Shown: piece by piece, positions 10,020 to 21,700 of the stretch
Layout of the letters: the number at the start of each line of letters is the position of its first letter
Position numbering within the stretch: the stretch's first letter is position 1
Assembly (NCBI GenBank): GCA_030144725.1
Contig: JASKMD010000020.1
Location: 3,221,000 to 3,284,999 of the forward strand
Reading direction: 5' to 3'
Source of the DNA: Haematococcus lacustris
Lineage: Eukaryota; Chlorophyta; Chlorophyceae; Chlamydomonadales; Haematococcaceae
Length of the DNA: 64,000 bases
The notes under the pieces: generated by a model
Seen by the model: the letters and a program-made list of their open reading frames with translations, nothing else
Database searches by the model: none
Told to the model about the DNA's origin: nothing
Program-made: the position numbers and the translations under genes

Positions 10020-13000
10020 CTAGGCAGGACGGGCCCAAGCAGTGCAGGGGGGTGTGCAGGTAAGGGTGCAGGCGCAGCACTCACTAGCTTCACGGTAGTC
10101 CGCCACGCGCTGTGCCTGCTGGTCCGCCTCCTCGTCATACTTGTCTGCACAACCATTACCACCACCACACACTGCTGGCTGCCAGGCCATGGTCCAGCAC
10201 GACAGCCAAGCAGCCCAGACCACATGGCGCCTGACGTTGCCCCTCCCCACCCACCATGCTTGCCTGCCCGCCTACCAGCTTAGCCCCCTTGGCCCCCACG
10301 ACCAGCCACCCACCCACCCTGCCGCCCGCCCCTGCCTGCCCGTGTCCCTAGCTCCTGTCCGGCCCGCCCGGCCTCCCACCCTGCATGCGGTAGTGCGCCT
10401 GGTGGATCCACTTGGTCATGCTCCACTTCTCCCCCCGCAGCACCGGGCAGGCGCCATGCATGGACCGCTCTTCAAAGGTGCCGTTGAAGGTCACACTGAT
10501 AGCAGCGGGAGACAGGAGTGTGAGAGGGGAGGCAGCAGGCAGGCAGGCAGTGGCCTGGCTTCCCACCACAGGGTGCTGCTGCCAAGCCAGACACGGCATG
10601 TTGAGGGGGGGGGGGGGGGGGTAAGGGGGGTCTTGATATGGGGGGAGGGGATGCGGTGAGGAGGGGGGAAGGGGAGCTGGCTGACCTGTGGAAGAGGATG
10701 GCATCGCCCTTGCGGGGGCGCACAGCCAGGGCGTGTCTGGCGCAGTCTGACAGGTGCGGGTTGCTGCCCCCGGGGGCCGGCAGCTTGGGGAACACCTGCG
10801 GGGCACAGGGCGCAAGTCAGGCGCAAGACCAGCTGGTGGCCAGTGAGGAGGGCAAGCCGGGCCGTGGAGTGCAGGGTGCAGTCAGGCTGGCAGCTGCTGG
10901 TGACGTGCGGGGAAGCAGGCAGGGCGGGGGCGGGGCAGAGGGTGAGGGCTCAGACCTTTACAGGGGGCAATGGGCTTGCGCCTTGTGCTGGCGCCCCGCC
11001 CCGCCCCGCCCCGCCCCGCCCCGCCCCGCCCCGCCCCGCCCCGCCCCGCCCCGCCCCGCCCCGCCCCGCCCCGCCCCGCCCCGCCCCGCCCCGCCCCGCC
11101 CTGCCCTGCCCTGCCCTGCCCTGCCCTGCCCTGCCCTGCCCTGCCCTGCCTCATGCCCTGGTCATGAGCTGCTCTGCCCCTCCCTGCCCCCCCCCCCCGG
11201 CCCCACCGTCTCCCCGCCCTCCTCCAGGCCCTCATGCAGGTACATGAGCACTGTAGACCAGCGGTTGCCGCCATTGCGCGTGTTCTCAGCGTCAAAGAAC
11301 CAGTCCCAGTGCTGCAGACGGGTCAGGGGGCGGAGGTGCAGCAGCAGGGCGTCAGGGGGGGGGGGGGGGCGGCAGCAGCCAGGGGCCAGGGCCAGGGCCA
11401 CGCTGGCAGCCACTTGAGCTCACAAGGCAGGTGAGCAGGCCAGCAGGAGGGCTGCTACCTGACCACCCCTTGGCCTGCTGCGCCTGCTGCTGCTGCGCCT
11501 GCATCCTCAGCCTGCTGCTGGCGCCACGCACCGCGTCATACTTTTGGCCCGGCTTGTAGCGCAGCACCTGCAGCCCCTCCCCGTTGTGCACTGGCGTCAG
11601 GGTCCACTCAGCCACCCGCCTCTCTATGGCTGCGGGGCACACAGGCCACAATCAGCAGCTGCAGCCCTAGGGCCCCCCTTTGACCTGACCTGACCTGACC
11701 TGACCTGACCTGACCTGACCTGACCTGACCTGACCTGACCTGACCTGACCTGACCTGACCTGACCTGACCTGACCTGACCTGACCTGACCTGACCTGACC
11801 TGACCTGACCTGACCTGACCTGACCTGACCTGACCTGACCTGACCTGACCTGACCTGACCTGACCTGACCTGACCTGACCTGACCTGACCTGACCTGACC
11901 TGACCTGACCTGACCTGACCTGACCTGACCTGACCTGACCTGACCTGACCTGACCTGACCTGACCTGACCTGACCTGACCTGACCTGACCTGACCTGACC
12001 TGACCTGACCTGACCTGACCTGACCTGACCTGACCTGACCTGACCTGACCTGACCTGACCTGACCTGACCTGACCTGACCTGACCTGACCTGACCTGACC
12101 TGACCTGACCTGACCTGACCTGACCTGACCTGACCTGACCTGACCTGACCTGACCTGACCTGACCTGACCTGACCTGACCTGACCTGACCTGACCTGACC
12201 TGACCTGACCTGACCTGACCTGACCTGACCTGACCTGACCTGACCTGACCTGACCTGACCTGACCTGACCTGACCTGACCTGACCTGACCTGACCTGACC
12301 TGACCTGACCTGACCTGACCTGACCTGACCTGACCTGACCTGACCTGACCTGACCTGACCTGACCTGACCTGACCTGACCTGACCTGACCTGACCTGACC
12401 TGACCTGACCTGACCTGACCTGACCTGACCTGACCTGACCTGACCTGACCTGACCTGACCTGACCTGACCTGACCTGACCTGACCTGACCTGACCTGACC
12501 TGACCTGACCTGACCTGACCTGACCTGACCTGACCTGACCTGACCTGACCTGACCTGACCTGACCTGACCTGACCTGACCTGACCTGACCTGACCTGACC
12601 TGACCTGACCTGACCTGACCTGACCTGACCTGACCTGACCTGACCTGACCTGACCTGACCTGACCTGACCTGACCTGACCTGACCTGACCTGACCTGACC
12701 TGACCTGCTGGCAGCTGCGTGAGGGGGAGTGATGGGGGGCTGCACCCCCAGGGCGCAATCAACCCCAGCCGGTGGTCCCACCCCCTGGTGCCCCTCCCCT
12801 TGCTGGCTGCTGGCCGCTGCCTTGAGAGCCTCTTTAGCACTCACACTCAATGACGGCGTCCTCGGCGCGTGCAAAGAACATGCCCTCACTGCACGCAGCA
12901 AAAACGCAGGCCGGGCATGGCTCAGCGCAGCTGCACAAGCTAATGGGACCTGGGGGGGAGGGGGGGGGACCGCTGCCTCGCCAGCTGCAGGCTGAGGCAC

Positions 13001-13879
13001 CTTGGGGTGGAGTGGGCTTGGGGTGGGGCCCCCCAAATGGACTGCTGCAGCTCCCCCCCTCCCCCCCAATGCCCAGCATCAGCCTGCTCTGCGCTCCAAG
13101 GCCTCACAGCATGTCCCTCAGCATCACCCATCACAGGCGCGCAGCCACACACCCTCCCACACCCCACCAGCCTCACTGCCGCAGCACCACCCCCCACCAG
13201 CCGCACCGCAGGAGGACACCCCTCACAGCCCTGACCCCTCCCACTCCCTTTCCTGCACCTGGTTCGCACGTCTGACACCGCCTCCTTGCCGGTGGCGGAG
13301 TCCACCACACCTGAGCGCTCCAGCCGCTTCTCAGCCTTCATGCGCAAGTAGTCACATTCCTCTGGCCAGAACGTGGATGACGGGCCAGGGCAAACCAGTA
13401 AGAGGCAATTCTTTTGCTGCATGCTGGCGTTTAAAGTCAAACTGCCAGCTGCCAGTGCCGTTCACCTGTTGTCAGGAAGTTGTGCCATATGTATATTCTT
13501 GCATCAGCGTCCAGGACCTGCGAGGTACGGTCAGCTTTAACAGGGGTCCATCAATAAGCGGGCTAATACGCTGGGTGTGCCCAACAGTTGGTTTGCTGGC
13601 GTGAAACTAACTGTTCTCCCTAGCATTCTTGTACACAATTCATAGCACAGACTGTAGGCTGTATAGCTCTGAGACGGGCAGCTGGGTCACGCAGGCAGCG
13701 CAACCACCTCCGCAAACAGAGTACTTTACCTCCATGTAGCTCTCGCTGAGGTCATGTGTGCTGCGCTGCGCGACACCGAAGGTCCCGTGCGTGGGCCCGA
13801 CTCGCGCGGCCCAGGCGGAGGCAAATGTTGCTGCAACCGCGAGTACTGCTAGCCAGGACATCATCCTCAACGAGGTCAT
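10020..13879 (-). CDS. Prolyl 4-hydroxylase (2-oxoglutarate/Fe(II) dioxygenase), secreted type
   Basis: Nine minus-strand exons join in phase: 13879-13730, 13517-13466, 13361-13259, 12888-12845, 11629-11532, 11311-11207, 10795-10686, 10495-10380 and 10144-10020. They give 300 residues and a TAG stop, the normal size of plant and algal P4Hs, which hydroxylate proline in Hyp-rich cell-wall proteins in the ER/Golgi. The first 25 residues are a signal peptide or anchor (MMSWLAVLAVAATFASAWA). Family blocks follow: ARIYIWHNFLT, RLERSGVVDSATGK, SEGMFFARAEDAVI, NGEGLQVLRYKPGQKYD and GGNRWSTVLMYL. Iron ligands are His150, Asp152 and His234, with Lys244 for 2-oxoglutarate (GEKWSMTKWIH). The last exon replaces the Cys-rich tail seen in some plant relatives with a short acidic then Cys-rich tail. 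The intron at 12844-11630 is mostly a pentanucleotide array and the intron at 11206-10796 holds a second array. Confidence 0.92.
10994..11149. repeat. (CCCCG)n then (CCCTG)n array in a P4H intron
   Basis: About 107 bp of CCCCG pentamers switches near 11100 to about 48 bp of CCCTG pentamers. The array sits inside the intron between P4H exons 6 and 7. The sharp switch between two variants suggests separate expansions by replication slippage. Confidence 0.95.
11681..12705. repeat. (TGACC)205 perfect pentanucleotide array in a P4H intron
   Basis: 1025 bp of uninterrupted TGACC, exactly 205 copies with no variant in the given sequence. It fills most of the intron between P4H exons 4 and 5. Read along the gene's own strand (GGTCA), all three frames lack stops and would give a repeating RSGQV-type pentapeptide, which explains several long spurious reading frames here. 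Confidence 0.98.
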
Positions 13880-14602
13880 GATCGGGACGAGGTGTGCCGT
13901 TACACGGAACTGCCGTGGGAGCTGTCGAGTGATGCGAGAATCCCACACTATTCTAGAGGGCGGATGCACCTTGACCTGAGCTAATGTCGGCAGAGAAACC
14001 ATCTTCAGCGGTAGCATAGCCCAGCTCCTTCAACGATCAAGAGACGCGGGTGCATACAGGGAGGTGTTCGCCGGAAGTGATAGGCGAAGAACTAGTCGTT
14101 GCGGTGCCCAACAGCTTGAAGTGGCCTGCTGGTGGAGCCAGGTGGGCAAGGCGACGTGCATCTCGTTTTGCGGCCCAGCCCGGTACAACGCACCAGGTGC
14201 GCAGCAGCAGCTGCGAAGAGGGCTATGCCGTACTGCTTCAAGGGCAGTCCAGCAAGCAGTGCTACCCATCAGGGGCTGTAAGGCAGGGCAGCAAGGAACC
14301 CCTGGGGCCAGGCTTCAGGGCTAGGTTGGGGGCGGGCAGCAGTACGGTGTAGCACTTGCCTGCACCAAGGGTGCATGGGGTATGCATGCAACATCCACAC
14401 AGCCCCAACGCTGCCAGAGCAGCTCAGCCAAAGCTGTAGGCGTGCACTCACCCTAACCCAACCCTAGCCCTCCACGCTAACCCTAACCCTAGCACCAGCC
14501 CTCACACACTCTCTCTTGCTCCGTGTCTTGCAGGCTACCTTAACACCAGTTGAACCAGGCTGCCCTGCAGCAGGCCCGCCCAGCCCGACCTAGCACAGCT
14601 TC
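13880..14602. promoter_or_regulatory. Divergent promoter region, P4H / ERV1
   Basis: The P4H gene starts leftward at 13879 and the Erv1/ALR gene starts rightward at 14603, so this 723-bp stretch must serve both. It contains degenerate telomere-like CCCTAACCC units at about 14450-14495. No TATA element stood out. Confidence 0.4.
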
Positions 14603-16026
14603 ATGGGTCGGACCCCTTCCACAATGCCAGCACCTGGCAGCGGCGAGGCAACAGCGAAGGGGGGTGTGACAGAGGGCAGCCCAGGCCTCCCGACCTTTCC
14701 TTCTGATTGCCGGGCTTGCGATGGTGCACAAAGCATGTTAGCCAGCTTCGCACGCATGTCGCGCAAGGCCGCCCGTGCGCCCGATACTTCGTTGAACGCT
14801 AGCCGCGATTCGTCCAACTCGAGCAGCGCCCAAGGCAGTGCTGCAAGCAGCTCAACCGTAGCTGCCGCCGTATCGGAGGGCTCCGACCGCGGCGGGTTCT
14901 CTGACTCACCCACTGCCTCCGAAGAAATGGTCAGCGCAAGCGCCGACCGGCCAGCGGGGCCCGGCACCTCGAGCTCGGGCCTGGGCTGCCCGCCAGACAC
15001 GCTGCAGCTGGGGCGTGCCAGCTGGACGTTCCTGCACAGCCTGGCAGCCTACTACCCCGCAGAGCCCAGCCTGTCACAGCGCTCCCTCATGCGCAGCATG
15101 ATGGAGGGCCTGGCGGAGTTCTACCCCTGCCACTACTGCGCAGCACACCTGCAGCAGCAGGTGAGGGGGAGAGGAGGGTCGGGGTGCTAGGGGTTGAGGG
15201 GAGGGGGGTTGCCAGTGTGTGTGCAGGGGGTGGGTCCAGAGCTGCTGTGCTGGGGCGTGGTGTGACAGGCCATGGTCACAGTTGGGGTGGCAGGGGTATG
15301 GCTAGGGTCAAGCAGGCCAGGTTAGGCCAGATCAGGCTGGGGCAGGGCAGGGTAGGGCAGGGTGAGCCTGGCTCAGATCAGAGCATGTGAGAAGGGCAGC
15401 AGCAGGGTGTCAGCAGGGTGACGGAGATGTGTCACCTGAACCAGCTCCTGTGCCACTGCGGTCACCGCTGCCACGTTGCTCTGGCTGGCGGCTGACACAG
15501 ATCCAGGAGCGGCCCCCTGACGTGACCTCCAACACCGCGCTGAGCCAGTGGATGTGTGTCATCCACAACGAGGTGAGGCCCACTGGCTGCAGAGCAGGCA
15601 GCTCGGCAGGCCTACATGGATTTGGATACCGGGGGGGCACCCAGAGCAGCAGGGGTTTGCTCGCACTGGCTGGGTGGGTGCAGCCCCGTCCCCCCAGCCA
15701 CACCTTGTGTGGCCCAGCGCAGGGCAGTCACAGTGCAGGCAGTCACAGTGCAGGCAGTCACAGCACAGCACAGTGCAGCGGTTGCCTGGCCTTGTGAGGT
15801 ACTTCTATATGAGGTGAGGGCAGCGTGTGATGAGGTTGGTGGGACACCGTTATGGCCGTCAGCTCGGTATGGCTGCTTGGCAGGGCCCTTGAGCAGGCTG
15901 GGCATGACAAGCTGGGCCGCTGGTGGCGCTGTGCAGGTGAACGAGCTGCTGGGCAAGCCTGCGTTTGATTGCAGCCGGGTCATGGAGCGGTGGCGGCAGG
16001 GCCCCTCAGACGGCTCCTGCGGTTGA
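14603..16026 (+). CDS. ERV1: Erv1/ALR-type FAD-linked sulfhydryl oxidase
   Basis: Three exons join at phase 0: 14603-15160, 15501-15572 and 15937-16026, giving 239 residues and TGA. Erv1/ALR reoxidises Mia40 in the mitochondrial intermembrane space during disulfide-coupled import, using FAD. The core reads LGRASWTFLHSLAAYYP, YPCHYC (active-site Cys176/Cys179) and LSQWMCVIHNEVNELLGKP. The structural pair Cys205/Cys222 has the family's C-X16-C spacing. The protein ends GSCG, as animal ALR ends GSCD. An N-terminal CRAC motif (Cys36/Cys39) matches the shuttle disulfide of human ALR but is separated from the core by an unusually long Ser/Ala/Gly-rich linker. Plant Erv1 usually has its shuttle pair at the C-terminus, so the animal-like N-terminal placement is notable. 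Confidence 0.9.
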
Positions 16027-17264
16027 GGCAGCGGTGGGCAGCAGCAGCTGCAGCAGATCACTCCTCATGCAGCTGCTGGGGTGGGCAAGGGGCAGGCAGG
16101 AGGCGGCAGCCCTGGCCAAGGCGTTGGCTCACTGGGATGGCCTGGCCGCCCTGCTCTTGTTGCATTCACCCCTGACTCAACAGCCAAGACATGACTGGCG
16201 GAGCACCTCAGGTCAGGGGCACGCTGGGAGGAGCCAGTCAGGCTGGCCAGCCAGACGCCAGCCAGCTGCAGGTTGACCTACGCGACATAGAGTGAGCTCT
16301 ATGTGCGTGTAAGGAAACTATTTGCGTGGCAGGTAGCCCAGTGTGAGCTGTGTCGGCCTGGATGGGGCAGCCGCCAGAGGCGTCACGGGTTGTGTGAGGA
16401 CTGGGCGTTGCACCCCTGTAAGGTGGTGGTGTAGTAGCCCTCAGCAGGATGATGCGGTCAGTCCAGCGGGTAGAAGGTATGCTGACTAGAGGGTAGAGGA
16501 CAGACAGTAAAGAGTCGAGGGTGGACGGCTAGAGGGTTTGCTGGCTCGCTGCCTGCACATGTGTGTGGATATTTGCACGTGTGATGGTGCTGCTGTTAAC
16601 AATGAGGCAGCCATACCTAGTCTCGATGCCTTAGGTTCGACAATATGCACACCGTTACAGCCTCGGCATCATTAACACGCCTGTAGAACGCCTGTACAAT
16701 CCTAAACAAGCCACCACTTGGTGGCCAGAACCCCAACGGCGTTTTGGAGCAGGCTTGACATGCTACGTTGGAGGCTGTATCACTCCTGGACATGGCAGCG
16801 TCTGATCAAGGTGTCGTTGCTTACAATCACTGTGCACACACAACCTTGCGTCTTCTCCAACATCACATTCCCATCGCTCCATGCCACTATACTTCAACTC
16901 CCTCTGGCTTTGTGCAGCGCATCCCCCACGGCTCACCACCCCCGGCATTACAACTGCACCCCAACTAGCAGCTCCGACAAGCACAACGTTCCCTGACCAC
17001 TCATTGCGCAAGTTTGCCACTTGGCAGCGGCTGGAGTGCCCACACGAGCCAGCATGCGACATGGTTGCAAGCAGCAACGTCAATTTTATGCTTAGCTGCG
17101 GCCTCCACACACTGGAGAGGCTGGAGGCCACTCCTGATAGTATAGAATGGTATCAAGGCAACCAGGCGGCACCCTGCTTGGTGGCCTCATGTCTGATCAC
17201 CACCAGCTCATCATAGCCAGCTGTAGAGAAACGAGTCTCGTCTGGCCCAAGCCTCAGCAAGCAC
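16027..17264. other. Convergent spacer between ERV1 and ferredoxin genes
   Basis: Both neighbours end toward this region, so it holds two 3' UTRs. I see no further exon; short reading frames here have no recognisable family features. Around 16480-16530 there are short repeated AGAGGGT/AGAGTCG words. Confidence 0.4.
16308..16312 (+). terminator. TGTAA poly(A) signal, ERV1
   Basis: TGTAA lies 282 nt after the ERV1 stop codon and is the first such motif I found in the 3' region. A second one lies near 16416. Confidence 0.3.
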
Positions 17265-18358
<1,094 letters not shown>

Positions 18359-18737
18359 CTGGGATTAGTGGGTAGTGACTGGTAAAAGATGGAAAACAGG
18401 AGTTAGCTGGTTTGTGGCTCCGATCGCGCATGCCCCTATCCGTACCATCTGGAAGAGTGAGGAAAGTGAACGACGCTTTTACCAATGTTCAGGGATAGCA
18501 AATGGCGCCACAAACTCCAGCCCTGCAGTGAAGCCACATCTGGTGCTTATAAAGAACTGATGCCAGCGCTGTTCTTATGTCTGTCTAAATGAACGCCACC
18601 TTGTTTGTATGATGCCGGGCTTATACTTGCATTGCATCTGTATGTGTGTGACATGCGTATCACTGCCCCGATAGCCCCGATGCTCCATTAGCCGCAAACG
18701 CCCAATGCGAAGGCTCGCCTCTGGGTAGCTCTACGAG
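18359..18737. promoter_or_regulatory. Divergent promoter, ferredoxin / DENND6-like
   Basis: A 379-bp spacer separates the ferredoxin start (leftward) from the DENND6-like start (rightward). A TATA-like CTTATAAAG at about 18547-18555 is nearly palindromic and could serve either strand; it is about 190 bp from the ferredoxin ATG. Light-responsive elements cannot be named with confidence. Confidence 0.4.
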
Positions 18738-21700
18738 ATGGAATGCGAGAAATGGGTTACCGCGATTGCGTCTGTCTTGTTTGACATCGACGAAGGTCTG
18801 TTGCCGCGCTACATGAGGCACGCCTTCTCCTCCGCTGTACTGCATCAAGCACACTTGGGGCACAGGTCAAAGATGCGAGCTGGTGGTACCAGCAGGCGCC
18901 CTCACCGCTGAAGAAAAGCAAGCCGTGGCATTCCACGCCTTCCCGGTACTTCTGCCAGCCTGAAGCCCCAGTGACGAGCAGCAGCAGCTATAGGAGGCAG
19001 CAGCAGTGGATCACTGCACATAGGGGGGCAGGGGAAGTGCTGCAGTGGCCAGTGGCAGCGTAGGGGGGCATGCTGTGCAGGACTCCATGAGCATGGAGCT
19101 GCATGCGCGGTCAGCCGTGCGCGACACCTCCTTCTGGTTCAGAGTCCCGCGCTCAGCCCCAGCGCCTGACCAGCCCACCAGCAGCCGCCGCTTTTTGTAC
19201 GGGTGAGCTCCCCCCTCATGGCAGCTGCTAACAACCCCCTTCTTGACCCCCCTCCCCGAGCCTCGCATATGCTGTAACACGCCTGACCACAGCCACCCTG
19301 TGCAGCACGGCTATGGGCCAGTTTACCCGGCCCTGGCCCTGACCCTGACCCTGGCCTTGACCCTGGCCCTGTTGACCCCAACCTCCCCTAGCCTTGCCTA
19401 CCCTGGCTGCAGCTGGGTGTTCTGCCGGCAGCGCCAGGACAGCAGCTTGCGGCGAGGCGGCGAGCAGCTGAGCGTGGTGGTGCTGGCTGAGCACCCCTGG
19501 AGCAGCGTGCTCAGGCCCCTCAGCCAGGTGGCCGGGCCGCTGCTGTTCAGCTCAGGACCGCAGGCGCTGGAGCAGGTCAGGCAGGGGGGCCAGGGGGTAG
19601 GCGCTGGGGCAGGTTAGTCAGGCCAAGGGGGGGCCAGGGGGGCAGGCGCTGGGGCAGGTCAGGCAGGGGGCCAGGGGGCAGGCGCTGGGGCAGGTGAGTC
19701 AGGCCAAGGGGGGGCCAGGGGGGCAGGCGCTGGGGCAGGTCAGGGGGCCAGCAAGAGGGAACAGGGGTCAGGGAGGGAGGGGGTCATTTCCGGGGCCAGC
19801 GGGGGCGGCAGCAGGGGGCTAGGCCGGCTGTGCGCTGCAGGCAGACCCTGACTAGAGGTAGCCCCTGCCCCTGCCCCTGCAACCTGCCCCCCAGGCAGAG
19901 TGTCACTCCATTCCAGGCAGACCCTGACCCAGGCAGCCAGGGGCTGGGCCCAGTGCTGCTCGCTGGGGGGCCTCAGCCAGGCTGCTGGGCCCTGCCGGCG
20001 GCACAAGGCCCGACCCCACCTGCAGCCCCTGCTGCTGCTGCTCAGCCCCTGCGCCCCGCCCCCTGCAGGTGTTCCAGGAGGTCAGCGCCTGGCCGCCCCC
20101 CACCTCAGGGCCGCTGCTGCAGCTGCAGGTCAGCAGGAGGGGAGGGGGCAGGAGGAGGGGAGGGGGCAGGAGGAGGGGAGGGGGCAGAGGAGGGCAGAAT
20201 GTCAGTGCTGAGCGTCCTGCATAATACTCAGCTCGGCCCCCCCCCCCAGAGGGCCCCCCCGGCTGTGCCTGGCACCTGCCAGCCGCCCGACCACCCCCTT
20301 CAGCCTGAGCCCCACATGGTGCGCCATCTGCCCCGCCCTCCGCCTGCTGTGCCTGGCGTGCTCCAGGTGGGCGCGACAACGCTGTCCAGCCGGCTGCCCC
20401 CCTTCACCACGCTGCCCTGCCCCAGCTGCAGCACAGCAGTGGACAAGGTGGCACTCCCCTCCCCCTCTCCCTCCCCCTCTCCCTCTCCCTCTCCCTCCCC
20501 CTCTCCCCTCTCCCTCTCCCTCTCCCTCTCCCTCTCCCTCTCCCTCTCCCTCTCCCTCTCCCTCTCCCTCTCCCTCTCCCTCTCCCTCTCCCTCTCCCTC
20601 TCCCTCTCCCTCTCCCTCTCCCTCTCCCTCTCCCTCTCCCTCTCCCTCTCCCTCTCCCTCTCCCCTCTCCCTCTCCCTCTCCCTCTCCCTCTCCTCTCCC
20701 TCTCCCTCTCCCTCTCCCTCTCCCTCTCCTCTCCCTCTCCCTCTCCCTCTCCCTCTCCCTCTCCCTCTCCCTCTCCCTCTCCCTCTCCCTCTCCCTCCCC
20801 CTCTCCCTCCCCCTCTCCCTCTCCCTCCCCCTCCCCCTCTCCCTCTCCCTCCCCTCTCCCTCTCCCTCTCCCTCTCCCTCTCCCTCTCCCTCTCCCTCTC
20901 CCTCTCCCTCTCCCTCTCCCTCTCCCTCTCCCTCTCCCTCTCCCTCTCCCTCTCCCTCTCCCTCTCCCTCTCCCTCTCCCTCTCCCTCTCCCTCTCCCCC
21001 TCCCCCTCCCCCTCCCCCTCCCCTGCCCCTCCCCTCCCCCTTACCCCTACCCCTACCCCTCCTTCCTAGCCTGCCTCCCTCCAGCCCCTCCTGGCTCCTG
21101 TACTGCTGCGTTGCCCCCCTGCAGGGCCCTCTGCTGCGGCTGACCAGCAGTGGCAGCGTGCGCAGCGTGTCACGCAGCAACAGCAACATGGACCCGCTGG
21201 CGCCAGCTGGGGGGGCGGGAGGACTGCCGGGGGGGGGCCTACCTAGAGGGGCTGGCAGCGGGCAGTGGAGCAGCGGGCAGTGGAGCAGCGGGTGAGGGGG
21301 GGGGCAGCCAGGTGCAGCTGGGCAGAGGGCAGGGGCAGGCAGGGAGGGCACAGGCAACGGCAGAGCAGTTGTAGCAAAATAGCCAGGCCAAGCCATGGAG
21401 CAAATAGTGAGCTGCCCCCCATCCCCCTTGCTGCTTCGCCCTCCCCCCAGCCAGCTCCCCTCCCTCTACCCCCTGCCTGGCCCTGTTTGCCTGCAGGGGG
21501 CTGCTGTCACCGCCAGACACACGGCCCATGTCACCCACACACACCCTGGCCAGCGCTCAGTCAGGGCCGCTACCCCAGCTGCCTACACACCCCCCAGGCC
21601 CCCCACAGCATTGCCCCAGCGCGCCAGGCGCCCTGCCCCCCTCCTCCCAGTCACAGTCATGGCCAGCCCCGCCCCCCCTCACCCGCCCTTCCTCCTCCAC

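Noticed and set aside
11608..13069. Three long minus-strand reading frames made of RSGQV repeats (up to 481 codons)
   Set aside because: They are the translation of the perfect TGACC array within a P4H intron; flanking P4H exons splice over it in phase.
20404..21396. Glu-Gly / Ser-Leu / Pro-Ser reading frames over several hundred codons
   Set aside because: They arise from the CCCTCT hexamer array in a DENND6-like intron and have no non-repetitive conserved part.
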